Positions 17,909-27,015 of a DNA stretch of 64,000 nt are shown here, in pieces. Within the stretch, counting starts at the first letter, position 1, and each line of letters starts with the position of its first letter. Location of the stretch: positions 186,001 through 250,000 of the forward strand of contig CAWFYE010000001.1 in assembly GCA_963819975.1 (NCBI GenBank), in the 5' to 3' direction. The position numbers and the translations under genes are program-made. The notes under the pieces are model-generated. The model was not told where the DNA came from. It ran no database searches and worked only from the letters and a program-made list of their open reading frames with translations. Source of the DNA: Palsa-1392 sp963819975. Lineage in GTDB: Bacteria; Verrucomicrobiota; Verrucomicrobiia; Chthoniobacterales; UBA10450.

Positions 17909-19225
17909 TTACTGCTGCGGAGGCGGCTCGTAGGCGGGCTTTTTCTTTTTGCCCTTCCGCTCGTTGTTGAGATTCGTTTCCTGTTGGCGTTCCTGACTTT
18001 GTTGCTGCTGCGGACGGACCTGCTCTGGAAGGCGGTTTCGTTGCGGAAGCTGCGGTTGCCGCGCCGGCGCGGCGTACCCTGCCTTTTCCTGAGCCTGCAC
18101 TCGAGCCGGACGCTGCGCCTTGTTTACCGACTCCGTATTCTGGAGATCCGAAGTGCGGGTCTGATCACCGAAATTTCCCCCGCGATCCTTCTGGCGATCT
18201 TTTCCGCCCGTCTTGAGGTCTTGCGGACCAGGGCGGGAACCCAGTGCGTTCTCAGCGCCAGGTTCGTTAGTCGTCACTTCTCCCGATTTCCGGTTCTTCT
18301 GCGGCTGGAAAGTGGGCGGCGGAACGTTCTTTGCATTTTCCTTGTTCATTGCGGTCTCGATCTCCTGCTTGTTCTGGACGCCCTGCCAGCCGCGCTCGAG
18401 TCTTGGTTTCTCGACTTTGGTCTTCACCTGCCGGGGGGCGATCTTCTCCTTGGAGCGCTGCACCGCCGGCGCGGCCACGACCAGGACGTTGCCGTTCACG
18501 CGATTGAGATTGCCGCGTCGATCACCGCCGACTGTGGTTTCGCGTTCCAATTTCAGGCGCTGAACTGGTCGGGACGAGAACTGATTGATGCGATTCAAAT
18601 CGGGTCCGTTGTTGATCACGATCGAATTGTTGTAGGTGATATTGGTCACGTTGACCGTCCGGTTAATGATCGTCACGTTGCGCCGCGGCTCGATGATGCG
18701 CCCACGCAAAACGGGTTCACCGATGTAGCGAATATCGACAAAGTTGTAATAGAGCGGTCCGATACCGAAGCTGGCGTCGACCGCGCCGCTAATGGGACGA
18801 CCTTCGTAAATCACTTCGCCGGGCTGTGGGGGCAATGGCGCCCAACCGACAAAGTCGCCGCCGGTGCGCCACGAGACCCAGGCCGGACCCCATTCATAAC
18901 CGGGCGCCCAGACCCATCCGAAGCTGTCGAGATTTGCCCAGCGGCCATAATGATAAGTGGCCCAGCCGAAATCCTCGTAGGAGACCCAGGTCCAGCCAGC
19001 GTCCGTGTAAGCCCAGTAGCCATCGGCATACGGTCGCCAATCGGAGCTGTTAACCGCCACGCTTGGCTGAAAGCAATAGCCGTAATCTGCGACTTCGATC
19101 CAACTGCCGTAGGGCGAGAGATTGTCGTAAAAGAAGTTCAGTGAGACTTCGGTATCCGCCTCTGCCCGCGGAGCGAGGTGGAACAGGAGACCGACTAATG
19201 TCAGTGCGAGTAAGATTGGTTTCAT
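17909..19225 (-). CDS. Secreted DUF6600 protein with long charged C-terminal tail
   Basis: A 438-residue protein. Residues 1-24 are a signal peptide (LAPRAEAD). Residues 25-140 are an aromatic-rich module repeating Y/W-G-x-W blocks (LSPYGSWIEVADYGYCFQP, YADGYWAYTDAGWTWVSYEDFGWATYHYGRW), characteristic of DUF6600 and of YXWGXW-type proteins. Residues about 210-438 are low-complexity, rich in Gln, Arg, Asn, Pro and Lys, ending in a KGKKKKPAYEPPPQQ tail. Function is unknown; envelope location is inferred. ATG 19225 is preferred since it starts the leader. Confidence 0.85.
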   Translation of the reverse strand: MKPILLALTLVGLLFHLAPRAEADTEVSLNFFYDNLSPYGSWIEVADYGYCFQPSVAVNSSDWRPYADGYWAYTDAGWTWVSYEDFGWATYHYGRWANLDSFGWVWAPGYEWGPAWVSWRTGGDFVGWAPLPPQPGEVIYEGRPISGAVDASFGIGPLYYNFVDIRYIGEPVLRGRIIEPRRNVTIINRTVNVTNITYNNSIVINNGPDLNRINQFSSRPVQRLKLERETTVGGDRRGNLNRVNGNVLVVAAPAVQRSKEKIAPRQVKTKVEKPRLERGWQGVQNKQEIETAMNKENAKNVPPPTFQPQKNRKSGEVTTNEPGAENALGSRPGPQDLKTGGKDRQKDRGGNFGDQTRTSDLQNTESVNKAQRPARVQAQEKAGYAAPARQPQLPQRNRLPEQVRPQQQQSQERQQETNLNNERKGKKKKPAYEPPPQQ

Positions 19226-19333
19226 GGTGTTTGGCTGATGTGCAGTTTGGACTACAAGCATCAAACACTTATTCACCCATTCGGAACTGCCCGGCGTGGT
19301 GCTCGTTTGGGCAGGGCGCCCCGGGCCCCGGCT

Positions 19334-20890
19334 TTAGCGTGGCTTGACCACTACGAACGACCGGCTGCGTTGCCGGCAAACCGAGAGGACCTGGGGTTGA
19401 CTAGGATCGAGCCCCTGTAGCGCCTGCTCGTAATCCTGAACGGAATTGATCGGTTCCTGATTGATCGCTTCAATCACATCGCCGGCGCGTAACTGTCCGC
19501 CCGACAGCTCGGCGCCGACCTGAGAGATCACTACCCCTTGCACCCCGCGCGGCACGCCCAGCCGCTGCGCCAGTTGCGGAGTTAATTCGCGCACTTCGAT
19601 CGAATCAAGAACGCCGCCGTTCTCGCCCGATTGCCCGGGCTGGTCCGGTTGATCCGGTTCGGCATTCGGTTCGTTAGGCGAAGGTGGCGCCTGGCGTCCG
19701 CGTGCATCCGGCGGGAAGGCGCGGGCCAATTGATAATTGGCCGGCTGCTCCTTGATCGTGGCCGCGAGCGTGACCGGCTTACCCTTCCGCTCGACCTCTA
19801 CCTCCACCTTCTTGTCCAACTCCACCTGCGTGACGAGCCGACGCAACTCCGCAATGTTGTGCACCTCGCGCCCGTCGAATTTTTGAATGATGTCCCCCTG
19901 CTGGATCTTCGCTTCCGCCGCCGGCGAATCGGGTAGAACAGAAACCACCGGCACCCCTGAGCCATCGGGCGCATTGATCTGCCCGGGCGGCAAAGCTGCC
20001 GTCTCGATCCCGAGATATCCGCGAATGATCCGCCCTTTCTGCAACAAACTTTCAAGCGCCATTTTCACCGTGTTGGACGGGATCGCGAAGCCAATCCCCT
20101 GCGAGCCGCCGCTCCGCGAGATGATCGCGGTATTGATGCCAACAACCTCGCCCCTCATATTGATCAAGGGACCACCGCTGTTCCCGGGATTGATCGCCGC
20201 GTCCGTCTGCAGATAATCGCCGAAACCGTCAACCCGGTTCGGGCGCCCCTTAGAGCTGATAATTCCGTCGGTTACCGTCTCGTCGAAGCCAAACGGATTC
20301 CCCACCGCGAGAACAAAATCGCCAGCCTGGACGGCGTCGGAATCGCCCAGTTTAAGCGGCTGCACGCCTGGTTCGTCCACTTTTAGAACCGCGAGATCGA
20401 GCTCCTTGTCGGCCCCGATGAGGCGCGCTTTTTTGGTCCGGCCGTCGCTCAGAACCACTTCGATTTCGTCCACTTGATCGACCACGTGGTTATTCGTGAT
20501 GATGTGACCTTCCTTCGTCACGATGACGCCGGAACCGAGCGAATTCTGGACGAGCGCCTCCTCGGCCGGGCCGCGAAACTGGCGATAATTGCCCCGGAAA
20601 AAATCGAAAGGATCAAGCCCATACTGCGGCCGCTGTATTCGCTTCGAAGTCTTCACGCTCACAACAGAAGGGATGACGCCCGCAACAAGTTTCCGGCGCT
20701 CGTTGCTCAGGGAAGCGAGACTCGCGACCGCCTTCGGATCAACTGTCGGGTTTTGTGCGAGGGTGTATTTTTCCGGACTCGAACGGTTCGTCAGGCTGAG
20801 CCGACCGTGCCGCAATTGATAGTCGTAAAGCAGAGAAACACCGGCGCTTAGAACGAGGACCAGTAAGAGAAATTTGAATAGATTTTTCAT
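19334..20890 (-). CDS. Do-like periplasmic serine protease with PDZ domains (HtrA/DegQ family)
   Basis: A 518-residue envelope quality-control protease. An N-terminal signal anchor covers residues 1-22. The trypsin-like domain carries the triad His135 (TNNHVV), Asp165 (DLAVL) and Ser238 (GNSGGPL). Two PDZ domains follow (about 290-390 and 425-515), separated by a linker rich in Pro, Asp and Gln. The linker contains one copy of the iterated 9-mer, read as the peptide SPNEP. ATG 20890 overlaps the recG stop (ATGA), making recJ-recG-htrA one transcription unit. Confidence 0.94.
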   Translation of the reverse strand: MKNLFKFLLLVLVLSAGVSLLYDYQLRHGRLSLTNRSSPEKYTLAQNPTVDPKAVASLASLSNERRKLVAGVIPSVVSVKTSKRIQRPQYGLDPFDFFRGNYRQFRGPAEEALVQNSLGSGVIVTKEGHIITNNHVVDQVDEIEVVLSDGRTKKARLIGADKELDLAVLKVDEPGVQPLKLGDSDAVQAGDFVLAVGNPFGFDETVTDGIISSKGRPNRVDGFGDYLQTDAAINPGNSGGPLINMRGEVVGINTAIISRSGGSQGIGFAIPSNTVKMALESLLQKGRIIRGYLGIETAALPPGQINAPDGSGVPVVSVLPDSPAAEAKIQQGDIIQKFDGREVHNIAELRRLVTQVELDKKVEVEVERKGKPVTLAATIKEQPANYQLARAFPPDARGRQAPPSPNEPNAEPDQPDQPGQSGENGGVLDSIEVRELTPQLAQRLGVPRGVQGVVISQVGAELSGGQLRAGDVIEAINQEPINSVQDYEQALQGLDPSQPQVLSVCRQRSRSFVVVKPR

Positions 20891-23058
20891 CAACTGACGT
20901 GGGAAAAGGTTTTGCCCACTTCTTCGACAACCAAAGGCCGGAAACGTTGATTTTCCGATTTCTCCAGGAGCGGATCGTCGAGGAAAATCTCGCGCGCAGC
21001 AATTCGTGCGCGCTGCATGAGTTTCGCGTCGAGGCGCAGATTCCCGAGCTTCAATTCGGGTAGCCCACTCTGCGCTGTTCCGAGCAAATCACCCGGCCCG
21101 CGCAGCGCCCAATCGGCCTCCGCAACCTCGAAACCGTTGTTCGTTTTTTCCAGCACCGCCAGTTTCGCCACCGTCTCTTCCGAAGGATCGGAGCGAAGCA
21201 GTATGCAGTACGACTTGTGTTCGCCACGCCCGATCCGGCCGCGCAGCTGATGCAGTTGCGCGAGCCCGAACCGCTCCGCGTTTTCGATCAGCATGACCGT
21301 TGCGTTTGCCACATCGACGCCTACCTCGATGACCGTGGTACTGACCAGCACACTCGTTTGGCCGCGCCGGAAACGATCCATGATCGCCTGCTTATCCAGC
21401 GCCGGAATCCGTCCATGGAGCAGCTCGCAAGTGAAAGGCGCGAGCCGTTCGTGCCATTTTTCAAACTCCGCGCTGGCCGCTTTCGCTTCCAGCTTCTCGC
21501 TCTCGTCGATCAGCGGATAAACGATGTAAACCTGCCGGCCCGCCTCCAGTTCGCGACGCAAAAACGCAAGCACATCCGGTAATTTTTCTTCATCGCGTGC
21601 CGCTGTCACAATCCGCCCGCGGTCGGCCGGCATCTCATCGATCGTCGAGACATCGAGATCGCCGTAGAGACTCATGGTGAGCGTGCGCGGAATTGGCGTC
21701 GCCGTCATGACGAGCACATCCGGCGCCGGATCCTGTATCGTTAGGCGCCCGCGCTGGGCAACTCCAAACTTGTGTTGCTCGTCGATCACGACCAGTCCGG
21801 GATTCTCGAGTCCTTCCGGCTCAAAGAGCAGCGCGTGCGTCCCAACAAAAATCTGGCCCAACTCCAGGGAGCACAGGCCGCTGGCCTGTTCCGGTCGCCG
21901 GCCCGCCGGGCGGTCGGGCAGAGCGTCGGCCGCGACAGACGGGCCGCCTGTGCTCCCCGGATTCAGACTCGCCACCGCCGCAAAGAGCGGCAACGGATCC
22001 TCTTTCCGCGCCCCGGTCCGGAGGGAAACAGGCACGCCTAGCGGCTCCAGCCAGCGCCGCAGCACTTCGTAGTGTTGCTCGGCCAAAATCTGTGTTGGCG
22101 CCATCAGGGCGGCCTGAAAACCGGCCTCGACCGCGAGCAGCATGGCTGCGATCGCGACCACCGTTTTCCCGGATCCGACGTCGCCCTGCAAGAGGCGGTT
22201 CATCGGAATCGTCGAACGCAGATCGCCTTTCAGTTCCTCGATCACCCGGATTTGCGCGCTCGTTAGGTCAAAGGGCAATGCGCGAAGAAAGTGCTCCAGC
22301 AAATCGCCCGGTCCGCAGTGGATCGCGCCGCTTCGCGCCCGGGTGCGGGCCCGGCGCGAGGCGAGGAGCATCTGCATGGCAAAGAATTCCCCGAGCACGA
22401 TCGCTTCCCGCGCGGCTGCGAGTGCTTCCTCGCTCGAAGGAAAATGAATCTCGCGCCAGGAATTCGAGCCGAGATTGGTCCCGAGCGAAGCCGGTAAATC
22501 GTTCGTTAGGTCGGTTTTGTCGCATTCCTCGAGGAGACGATAAATTAGTCCGCGCAGAACGCGCTGGGATAATCCTTCGGTCGCCGGGTAGATCGGCGTG
22601 ATGCGGCGGAAATGGATTGAGATTTCCTCGTCGTTCTCGATCACCTCAAACTCCGGGTGTTCCATACAGAGGCGCTGACCGCGACGACGAGGCTTTCCGA
22701 AGACGACCAGGCGCTGTCCCGTCAGAATCATTTTCTGGACGTAATGGAGGTTGAACCAGCGCAGCACGAGCGGCTGGCTCAAGGCGTGCGCACCGTTTTC
22801 CTGCAACGTGGCCTCGAAAATTTTCCTGCCGCGACCAAAGCGGTTGAAGCGTGTCTTGACCACTTCGCCGCAGAGGCACACCGGCACTTCACTTTCCTCG
22901 CGCGGGAAACCCGCGAACTCGCTGCGATCCTCGTAGCGCCGGGGATAATGCGTGAGCAGATCGCCCACCGTCTCAAGACCGAGTCGGCGCAACTGGGTGC
23001 TGCGCGGACGTGGAATCCACTCGATCTCGCCTAACAAATTTGCACTCGTCAGGCTCAT
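20890..23058 (-). CDS. recG: ATP-dependent DNA helicase RecG
   Basis: A 722-residue helicase that reverses stalled forks and processes Holliday junctions. The order is an N-terminal wedge/OB domain (VGDLLTHYPRRYEDRSEF), Walker A RLLQGDVGSGKTVVA, VVIDEQHKFGVAQRGRL, TATPIPRTL, and motif VI QLRGRIGRGEHKSYC. Between motif Ia (LMAPTQILAEQH) and FVGTHALL there is an extra stretch of about 31 residues, rich in Gly, Pro, Ala and Arg. It is encoded by a palindromic repeat at 21867-21957; the frame stays open through it. Overlaps recJ and htrA by ATGA junctions. Confidence 0.96.
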   Translation of the reverse strand: MSLTSANLLGEIEWIPRPRSTQLRRLGLETVGDLLTHYPRRYEDRSEFAGFPREESEVPVCLCGEVVKTRFNRFGRGRKIFEATLQENGAHALSQPLVLRWFNLHYVQKMILTGQRLVVFGKPRRRGQRLCMEHPEFEVIENDEEISIHFRRITPIYPATEGLSQRVLRGLIYRLLEECDKTDLTNDLPASLGTNLGSNSWREIHFPSSEEALAAAREAIVLGEFFAMQMLLASRRARTRARSGAIHCGPGDLLEHFLRALPFDLTSAQIRVIEELKGDLRSTIPMNRLLQGDVGSGKTVVAIAAMLLAVEAGFQAALMAPTQILAEQHYEVLRRWLEPLGVPVSLRTGARKEDPLPLFAAVASLNPGSTGGPSVAADALPDRPAGRRPEQASGLCSLELGQIFVGTHALLFEPEGLENPGLVVIDEQHKFGVAQRGRLTIQDPAPDVLVMTATPIPRTLTMSLYGDLDVSTIDEMPADRGRIVTAARDEEKLPDVLAFLRRELEAGRQVYIVYPLIDESEKLEAKAASAEFEKWHERLAPFTCELLHGRIPALDKQAIMDRFRRGQTSVLVSTTVIEVGVDVANATVMLIENAERFGLAQLHQLRGRIGRGEHKSYCILLRSDPSEETVAKLAVLEKTNNGFEVAEADWALRGPGDLLGTAQSGLPELKLGNLRLDAKLMQRARIAAREIFLDDPLLEKSENQRFRPLVVEEVGKTFSHVS
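21867..21957. repeat. Palindromic repeat element inserted in frame within recG
   Basis: The ends GGGAGCACAGGC (21867-21878) and GCCTGTGCTCCC (21946-21957) are perfect 12-bp inverted repeats. The left arm also forms an inner hairpin (ACAGGCC-GCT-GGCCTGT), and the middle is a GC-rich palindromic run. Translation through it adds about 31 low-complexity residues to RecG at a position where homologues have a short loop. This resembles the Rickettsia palindromic elements that insert in proteins. Confidence 0.75.
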
Positions 23059-24764
23059 GATTCGACCGGGATTGACGCGCGGAGCGCCTCGACCTGCATC
23101 TGCAAACGGATCTCGCCATTGTATTCATCGGCGCTGATCCGAAACGCGACGTCCCAGGGCGGCTCCGGAAGCGGCTCTTCCGCGCCGCCAAAAAAAATCG
23201 CCCTCTGGTAACGGCCGTTTTGCCGCAGGCGCAATGCGAGATGCTTTTCCTTCAGGATCAGCGGCGGAGCTGCGGGCTCCACGCCTCGCGCGAGAAAGAG
23301 CGGCTGCGGATTGCTTTGCCCAAAGGGTTGCAACAACTCGTGCCAGCGAAGTAGCTCCCAGTTCAACTCGCGCAGGGTCAGCTCGTCATCCAGATGAAGA
23401 CAAGGCTCGAGATATTCCGGTGAAATCATCTCGCGACAGGCTTCTTCAAACGCGGCACGGAAGGCCGGGAAGTTTTCTTCCCGAATCGTTAGGCCAGCGG
23501 CCATCTCGTGCCCGCCGAATTTCTCGAGATGATCGGCGCAGCGTCCCAGCGCCGCGACAAGTGAGAGCCCCGCGATGCTTCGACCGCTGCCCTTCCCCAC
23601 CCCCTCCTCATCGAAGCCGACGATGATCGTCGGTCGATGGAAATTGCGCGCGATGCGGGAGGCGACGATTCCAAGGACGCCTGGATGCCAGGCGCGATCG
23701 CCGAGCACAATGGCAGCCGACTCGGAGAGGTTTTCATCCCTGATCCTCGTTTCCGCGGCCTGGACGATTTCGCGTTCGACGCTTTGCCGTTCGCGATTCT
23801 GTCCGTCCAATTCGCCGGCGAGGGCGCTCGCTTCTTCGGGATCGGTTGTGAGCAGAAGGCGCAACGCTTTTTCCGCGGTCGTTAGGCGCCCGGCCGCGTT
23901 CAGGCGCGGCCCGAGACGAAAGCCGATATCTTCGGCCGCGATCGGCGGACGGACGGCCGCGATCTTCATCAGTTCGTTCACGCCTGGCAATCGCCGGCGC
24001 GCGATTGCGCGCGTTCCATGGTGGACCAAGATCCGGTTTTCGGCCTCAAGGGGCACAATGTCGGCCACCGTCCCGAGCGCGACGAGGTCAAGCCGTTGCC
24101 GCAGGTCGAAATCCGCCAGCGGACGGGTCTTGAGCAAAGCGTGGCAAAGTTTAAAGACGATGCCGACACTGCAGAGGTAGGTGAAAGCGCAGCCATCGAC
24201 CGCTTTCGGATTCACCACCGCTGTGCAATCGGGCAAGGCGCCTTTCGGCTCGTGATGGTCGAGCACGATCACGTCCGCGCCCCGCGCGCGAATTTGGGCG
24301 ACTTCGGCAGAGGAGGCGGTCCCACAATCAACCGCGATCAGGAGCTGCGGTTGGTGCGTCTTCCAGCAGCGCTCGATTCCTTCCGCGCTCAAGCCGTAGC
24401 CTTCCTCCATCCGCGAAGGCAGGAAAAGCGCGGGGGCCACACCGTAGGCGCGGAGCATTTCATTCAGCAGCGCGAGCGAGGTCACACCGTCGACGTCGTA
24501 GTCGCCGTAGAGAACAATCCGCTCCTGAGCGATGATCGCGCGCAAAATTCGATCGACCGCCGCCTGCATGTTCGGGAGTAAGAAGGGATCGCTCAACCGC
24601 TTCAGACGCGGCTGCAAAAAATCGGTCGCCTGCTCGTCGTTGAGCAATCCTTTGCGCCGCAGGAGACGCGCAATGCAGGGCAGGCCGCAGACATGGTCCG
24701 AAAATTTGATTCCTTCGACCGTGCCGTTGTTCGAAGGCAAAACCCAGCGCCGCGCCCGTTTCAT
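23055..24764 (-). CDS. recJ: Single-stranded-DNA-specific exonuclease RecJ
   Basis: A 569-residue DHH-family 5'-3' exonuclease for recombination and mismatch repair. The metal site includes LYGDYDVDGVTS (Asp88, Asp90, Asp92), AVDCGTAS, the DHH motif VIVLDHHEP, and the DHHA1 domain region (GKGSGRSIAGLSLVAALGRCADHLEKFGGHEMAAGLTI). The C-terminal OB-fold ends near RISADEYNGEIRLQMQVEAL. A copy of the iterated 9-mer lies 9 bases upstream of the ATG at 24774-24782, and two more are inside the gene. Confidence 0.95.
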   Translation of the reverse strand: MKRARRWVLPSNNGTVEGIKFSDHVCGLPCIARLLRRKGLLNDEQATDFLQPRLKRLSDPFLLPNMQAAVDRILRAIIAQERIVLYGDYDVDGVTSLALLNEMLRAYGVAPALFLPSRMEEGYGLSAEGIERCWKTHQPQLLIAVDCGTASSAEVAQIRARGADVIVLDHHEPKGALPDCTAVVNPKAVDGCAFTYLCSVGIVFKLCHALLKTRPLADFDLRQRLDLVALGTVADIVPLEAENRILVHHGTRAIARRRLPGVNELMKIAAVRPPIAAEDIGFRLGPRLNAAGRLTTAEKALRLLLTTDPEEASALAGELDGQNRERQSVEREIVQAAETRIRDENLSESAAIVLGDRAWHPGVLGIVASRIARNFHRPTIIVGFDEEGVGKGSGRSIAGLSLVAALGRCADHLEKFGGHEMAAGLTIREENFPAFRAAFEEACREMISPEYLEPCLHLDDELTLRELNWELLRWHELLQPFGQSNPQPLFLARGVEPAAPPLILKEKHLALRLRQNGRYQRAIFFGGAEEPLPEPPWDVAFRISADEYNGEIRLQMQVEALRASIPVES

Positions 24765-24871
24765 TGCACGCCCTCGTTAGGCAAGAAATTGGGCAAACCG
24801 CAGGGCGTTGAGTAGGGCGTGAAATTTGGCATCGTTATAAAAGTAAACGATAGCGTCACGGCCGCGTCGCG

Positions 24872-25639
24872 CTAGATGAGGACGGGGGCGGGTGGAACGG
24901 CCGGGAGCAGCTTGTGCTTTGCGCACAGTTCAGCAAACATCTGGAAGCCTTTTTTCTCTTCTTCGCCGAAGGAAAAACGCAAACATTCGCGAAAGTAGAA
25001 CTCGCAAAAGGCACCATGGCTCTCAGATTGCGTCGCGATCAGGCGGTTAAGATTGGCGAGATTGTCCTGACCTAACGACCGCAACGCCGGCCCGATCGTC
25101 GCTTTCCCGGAGTAGTCGGGCCGGACCAGCCAGAGGGCATAAATGAACGGCAGCCCCGTCATCCGTTTCCAATCCGCGCCGAGGTCGAGAATCTGACAAC
25201 TCCCTTCTTTCTCATTCCGAAAACGAATCGCCTGGTCGCCAATCAAAAGCCGGCCGCGCTCCGCGCTCATTTCTCCGTCGGCGATAAACTTGGGCGCGAG
25301 GCCACGTTCGCCTAACAAACAGCGGAGAAGGTTGACCGACGTCTCGGAGGCCGGATCGACCACCACCTCGCGCAAATGCTCGAGCGGCACGCGGTGCGCG
25401 AGGATGACACTGAAAACCGGGCCATCGGATGCGATCGCGATCTGATCGACGACCGAGTAGATCGGGTTGCGCAAATATTCAAAGCTCGAGACCAGCGCGG
25501 CGTCGAGCTCCCCGGCCGCCAGGCATCGGCAGAGGACCGAGGGATGATCGAACTGCACTGCCCCGCGCCAGCCGTGAATGAGCGGGAGCGCGTTGAGATA
25601 CTGGACGCAACCGAGGCGGAGCGAAGTGGGCGGCAGCAC
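24872..25639 (-). CDS. mqnA: Chorismate dehydratase (futalosine menaquinone pathway)
   Basis: A 255-residue MqnA that dehydrates chorismate to 3-enolpyruvyl-benzoate at the start of the futalosine route to menaquinone. The N-terminal LRLGCVQYLNALPLIHGW and the DAALVSSFEYLRN segment are typical of this periplasmic-binding-protein-like fold. GTG 25639 lies 2 bases after the mqnE stop and fits the family start; the longer in-frame extension to 25756 overlaps mqnE and is not conserved-looking. Pairs functionally with mqnE. Confidence 0.92.
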   Translation of the reverse strand: MLPPTSLRLGCVQYLNALPLIHGWRGAVQFDHPSVLCRCLAAGELDAALVSSFEYLRNPIYSVVDQIAIASDGPVFSVILAHRVPLEHLREVVVDPASETSVNLLRCLLGERGLAPKFIADGEMSAERGRLLIGDQAIRFRNEKEGSCQILDLGADWKRMTGLPFIYALWLVRPDYSGKATIGPALRSLGQDNLANLNRLIATQSESHGAFCEFYFRECLRFSFGEEEKKGFQMFAELCAKHKLLPAVPPAPVLI

Positions 25640-25640
25640 C

Positions 25641-26786
25641 TCAGGCGCAGACCAGGGTGTGGTCTGCTTCCGGCAGAGAGCTCGATTCGGCCGGCGTGAC
25701 GCGATTGTAGTAACTATCGCGTTGCACCGGATCGCGGCCGGCTTCGCGAATAACATGGCGCAGCGTCTCGACGGTCTGTTCCTCCGGCGTGGTCACGCCC
25801 GCCATGTGGAAGATTTTCTCGCGCATGATGGTCCCGTGGAGATCATCCACCCCATAGCTGAGCGCGACCTGCGCGAGCGGCAATCCCATGCTCACCCAGT
25901 AGGCGGTGAGATGATCGATGTTATCGAGATAAATGCGGCTGACCGCGAGGTTCCGGAGCTGGTCGAAGGCGGTGGCGTGCGGGATATGAGAAAGGACCGT
26001 GCTCTCGCCGGGCTCAAAGGCGAAGGGAATGAAGCCGGTGAAGCCGTGAGTTTCGTCCTGCAGCTCACGCAATTGACGCAAATGATCGACCCGCTGCTCG
26101 AGCGATTCGATGTGTCCATAAAGCATCGTACAGGTGCTGCGCCCGCCCATCCCGTGCCAGGTGCGGTGGACATCGAGCCATTCCGCCGCGTTCTCCTTGC
26201 CTCGGCATAACTCATCCCGAACCGCGGGATCGAAAATCTCCGCACCGCCGCCGGTCAGCGAACCGAGGCCGGCCGCGCGCAGAGTGGCAAGAGTTTCGGC
26301 GATCGAGGTTTTGAAAATCCGGCGCGCCAGGTGCCGGATTTCGATTGCGGTGAAAGCCTTCAGTTGGAGCTGCGGATCGAGGGCGCGCAGCCGGGTGAGG
26401 AGCTCGAGATACCACTCCTTGCTGAGGGTCGGATGCAGACCGCCGACCATATGCACCTCGGTAATGCCGCTGGCCAAAGCCTCTTGGACCGCCGCCACGA
26501 TTTCGTCGACGGAGTTCTCGAAAGCGTTCGGATCGCGCTTCTTTGCGGCGAAGGCGCAGAACTGGCAGGAGAGAACGCAGATGTTGGAGTAGTTGATGTA
26601 GCGATTGAGAATGTAAGTCGCGACGTTGCCGTTTTTACGCTCGCGCACGACGCTGGCCATAATGCCGAGGGCGTTGAGATCCTTAGAGCGATAGAGCTGG
26701 AGGGCGTCCTGATCGGAGATCCGCTCGTTGGCCTCGATCTTTTCGGCGGTCGGACGGAGCGAGGCAGGGATGAGCGAAATTTTCAT
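25641..26786 (-). CDS. mqnE: Aminofutalosine synthase, radical SAM (MqnE)
   Basis: A 381-residue radical-SAM enzyme joining 3-enolpyruvyl-benzoate and SAM to give aminofutalosine. The [4Fe-4S] site is C70xxxC74xxC77 (NICVLSCQFCAFAAKKRD). MqnE rather than MqnC is indicated by VHMVGGLHPTLSKEWYLELL, KAFTAIEIRHLARR, GSLTGGGAEIFD and HRTWHGMGGRSTCTMLYGHIE. It is followed immediately by mqnA. mqnB, mqnC and mqnD are not in the window. Confidence 0.92.
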   Translation of the reverse strand: MKISLIPASLRPTAEKIEANERISDQDALQLYRSKDLNALGIMASVVRERKNGNVATYILNRYINYSNICVLSCQFCAFAAKKRDPNAFENSVDEIVAAVQEALASGITEVHMVGGLHPTLSKEWYLELLTRLRALDPQLQLKAFTAIEIRHLARRIFKTSIAETLATLRAAGLGSLTGGGAEIFDPAVRDELCRGKENAAEWLDVHRTWHGMGGRSTCTMLYGHIESLEQRVDHLRQLRELQDETHGFTGFIPFAFEPGESTVLSHIPHATAFDQLRNLAVSRIYLDNIDHLTAYWVSMGLPLAQVALSYGVDDLHGTIMREKIFHMAGVTTPEEQTVETLRHVIREAGRDPVQRDSYYNRVTPAESSSLPEADHTLVCA

Positions 26787-26965
26787 TGTGAATATGCGTT
26801 CTGAGCGGGGAAACTCAGCGGCTAATAGTGCACAGGAGGAAACGTCCGTGCAAGCGTTCTAAACTGCCTCCACGCCCGGGTTCGACGCTGCTCGTGATCG
26901 TGTTCATAGTCGTGATCGGTCTCCACTGTTTCGATTACGAGCACGAGTGACGAGTGGAAAATAAA

Positions 26966-26992
26966 GAGGGCGAACCAGCACGGTCCGCCCCC
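26966..26992 (-). terminator. Rho-independent terminator of the secretin gene
   Basis: On the minus strand GGGGGCGGACC, loop GTGCT, GGTTCGCCCTC form an 11-bp stem with two G-T wobbles, followed by TTTATTTT. It lies 24 bases after the secretin stop. The rest of 26787-27015 shows no gene I can support. Confidence 0.8.
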
Positions 26993-27015
26993 TTCCAACC
27001 CCACAACAAATTTTC

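Noticed and set aside
24765..24871. Short peptide-like frame (YFYNDAKFHALLNALRFAQFLA) between mqnA and recJ
   Set aside because: It looks protein-like and ends at the motif TAA, but it has no start codon in a sensible place and I recognise no family. Possibly a remnant.
26860..26900. Possible tRNA T-arm (GGGTTCGACGC)
   Set aside because: No matching acceptor stem, anticodon arm or CCA end could be folded around it. I found no tRNA or rRNA gene anywhere in the window.
26822..27004. 60-residue minus frame downstream of the secretin
   Set aside because: It overlaps the terminator hairpin at 26966-26992 and has no start signal or conserved look.
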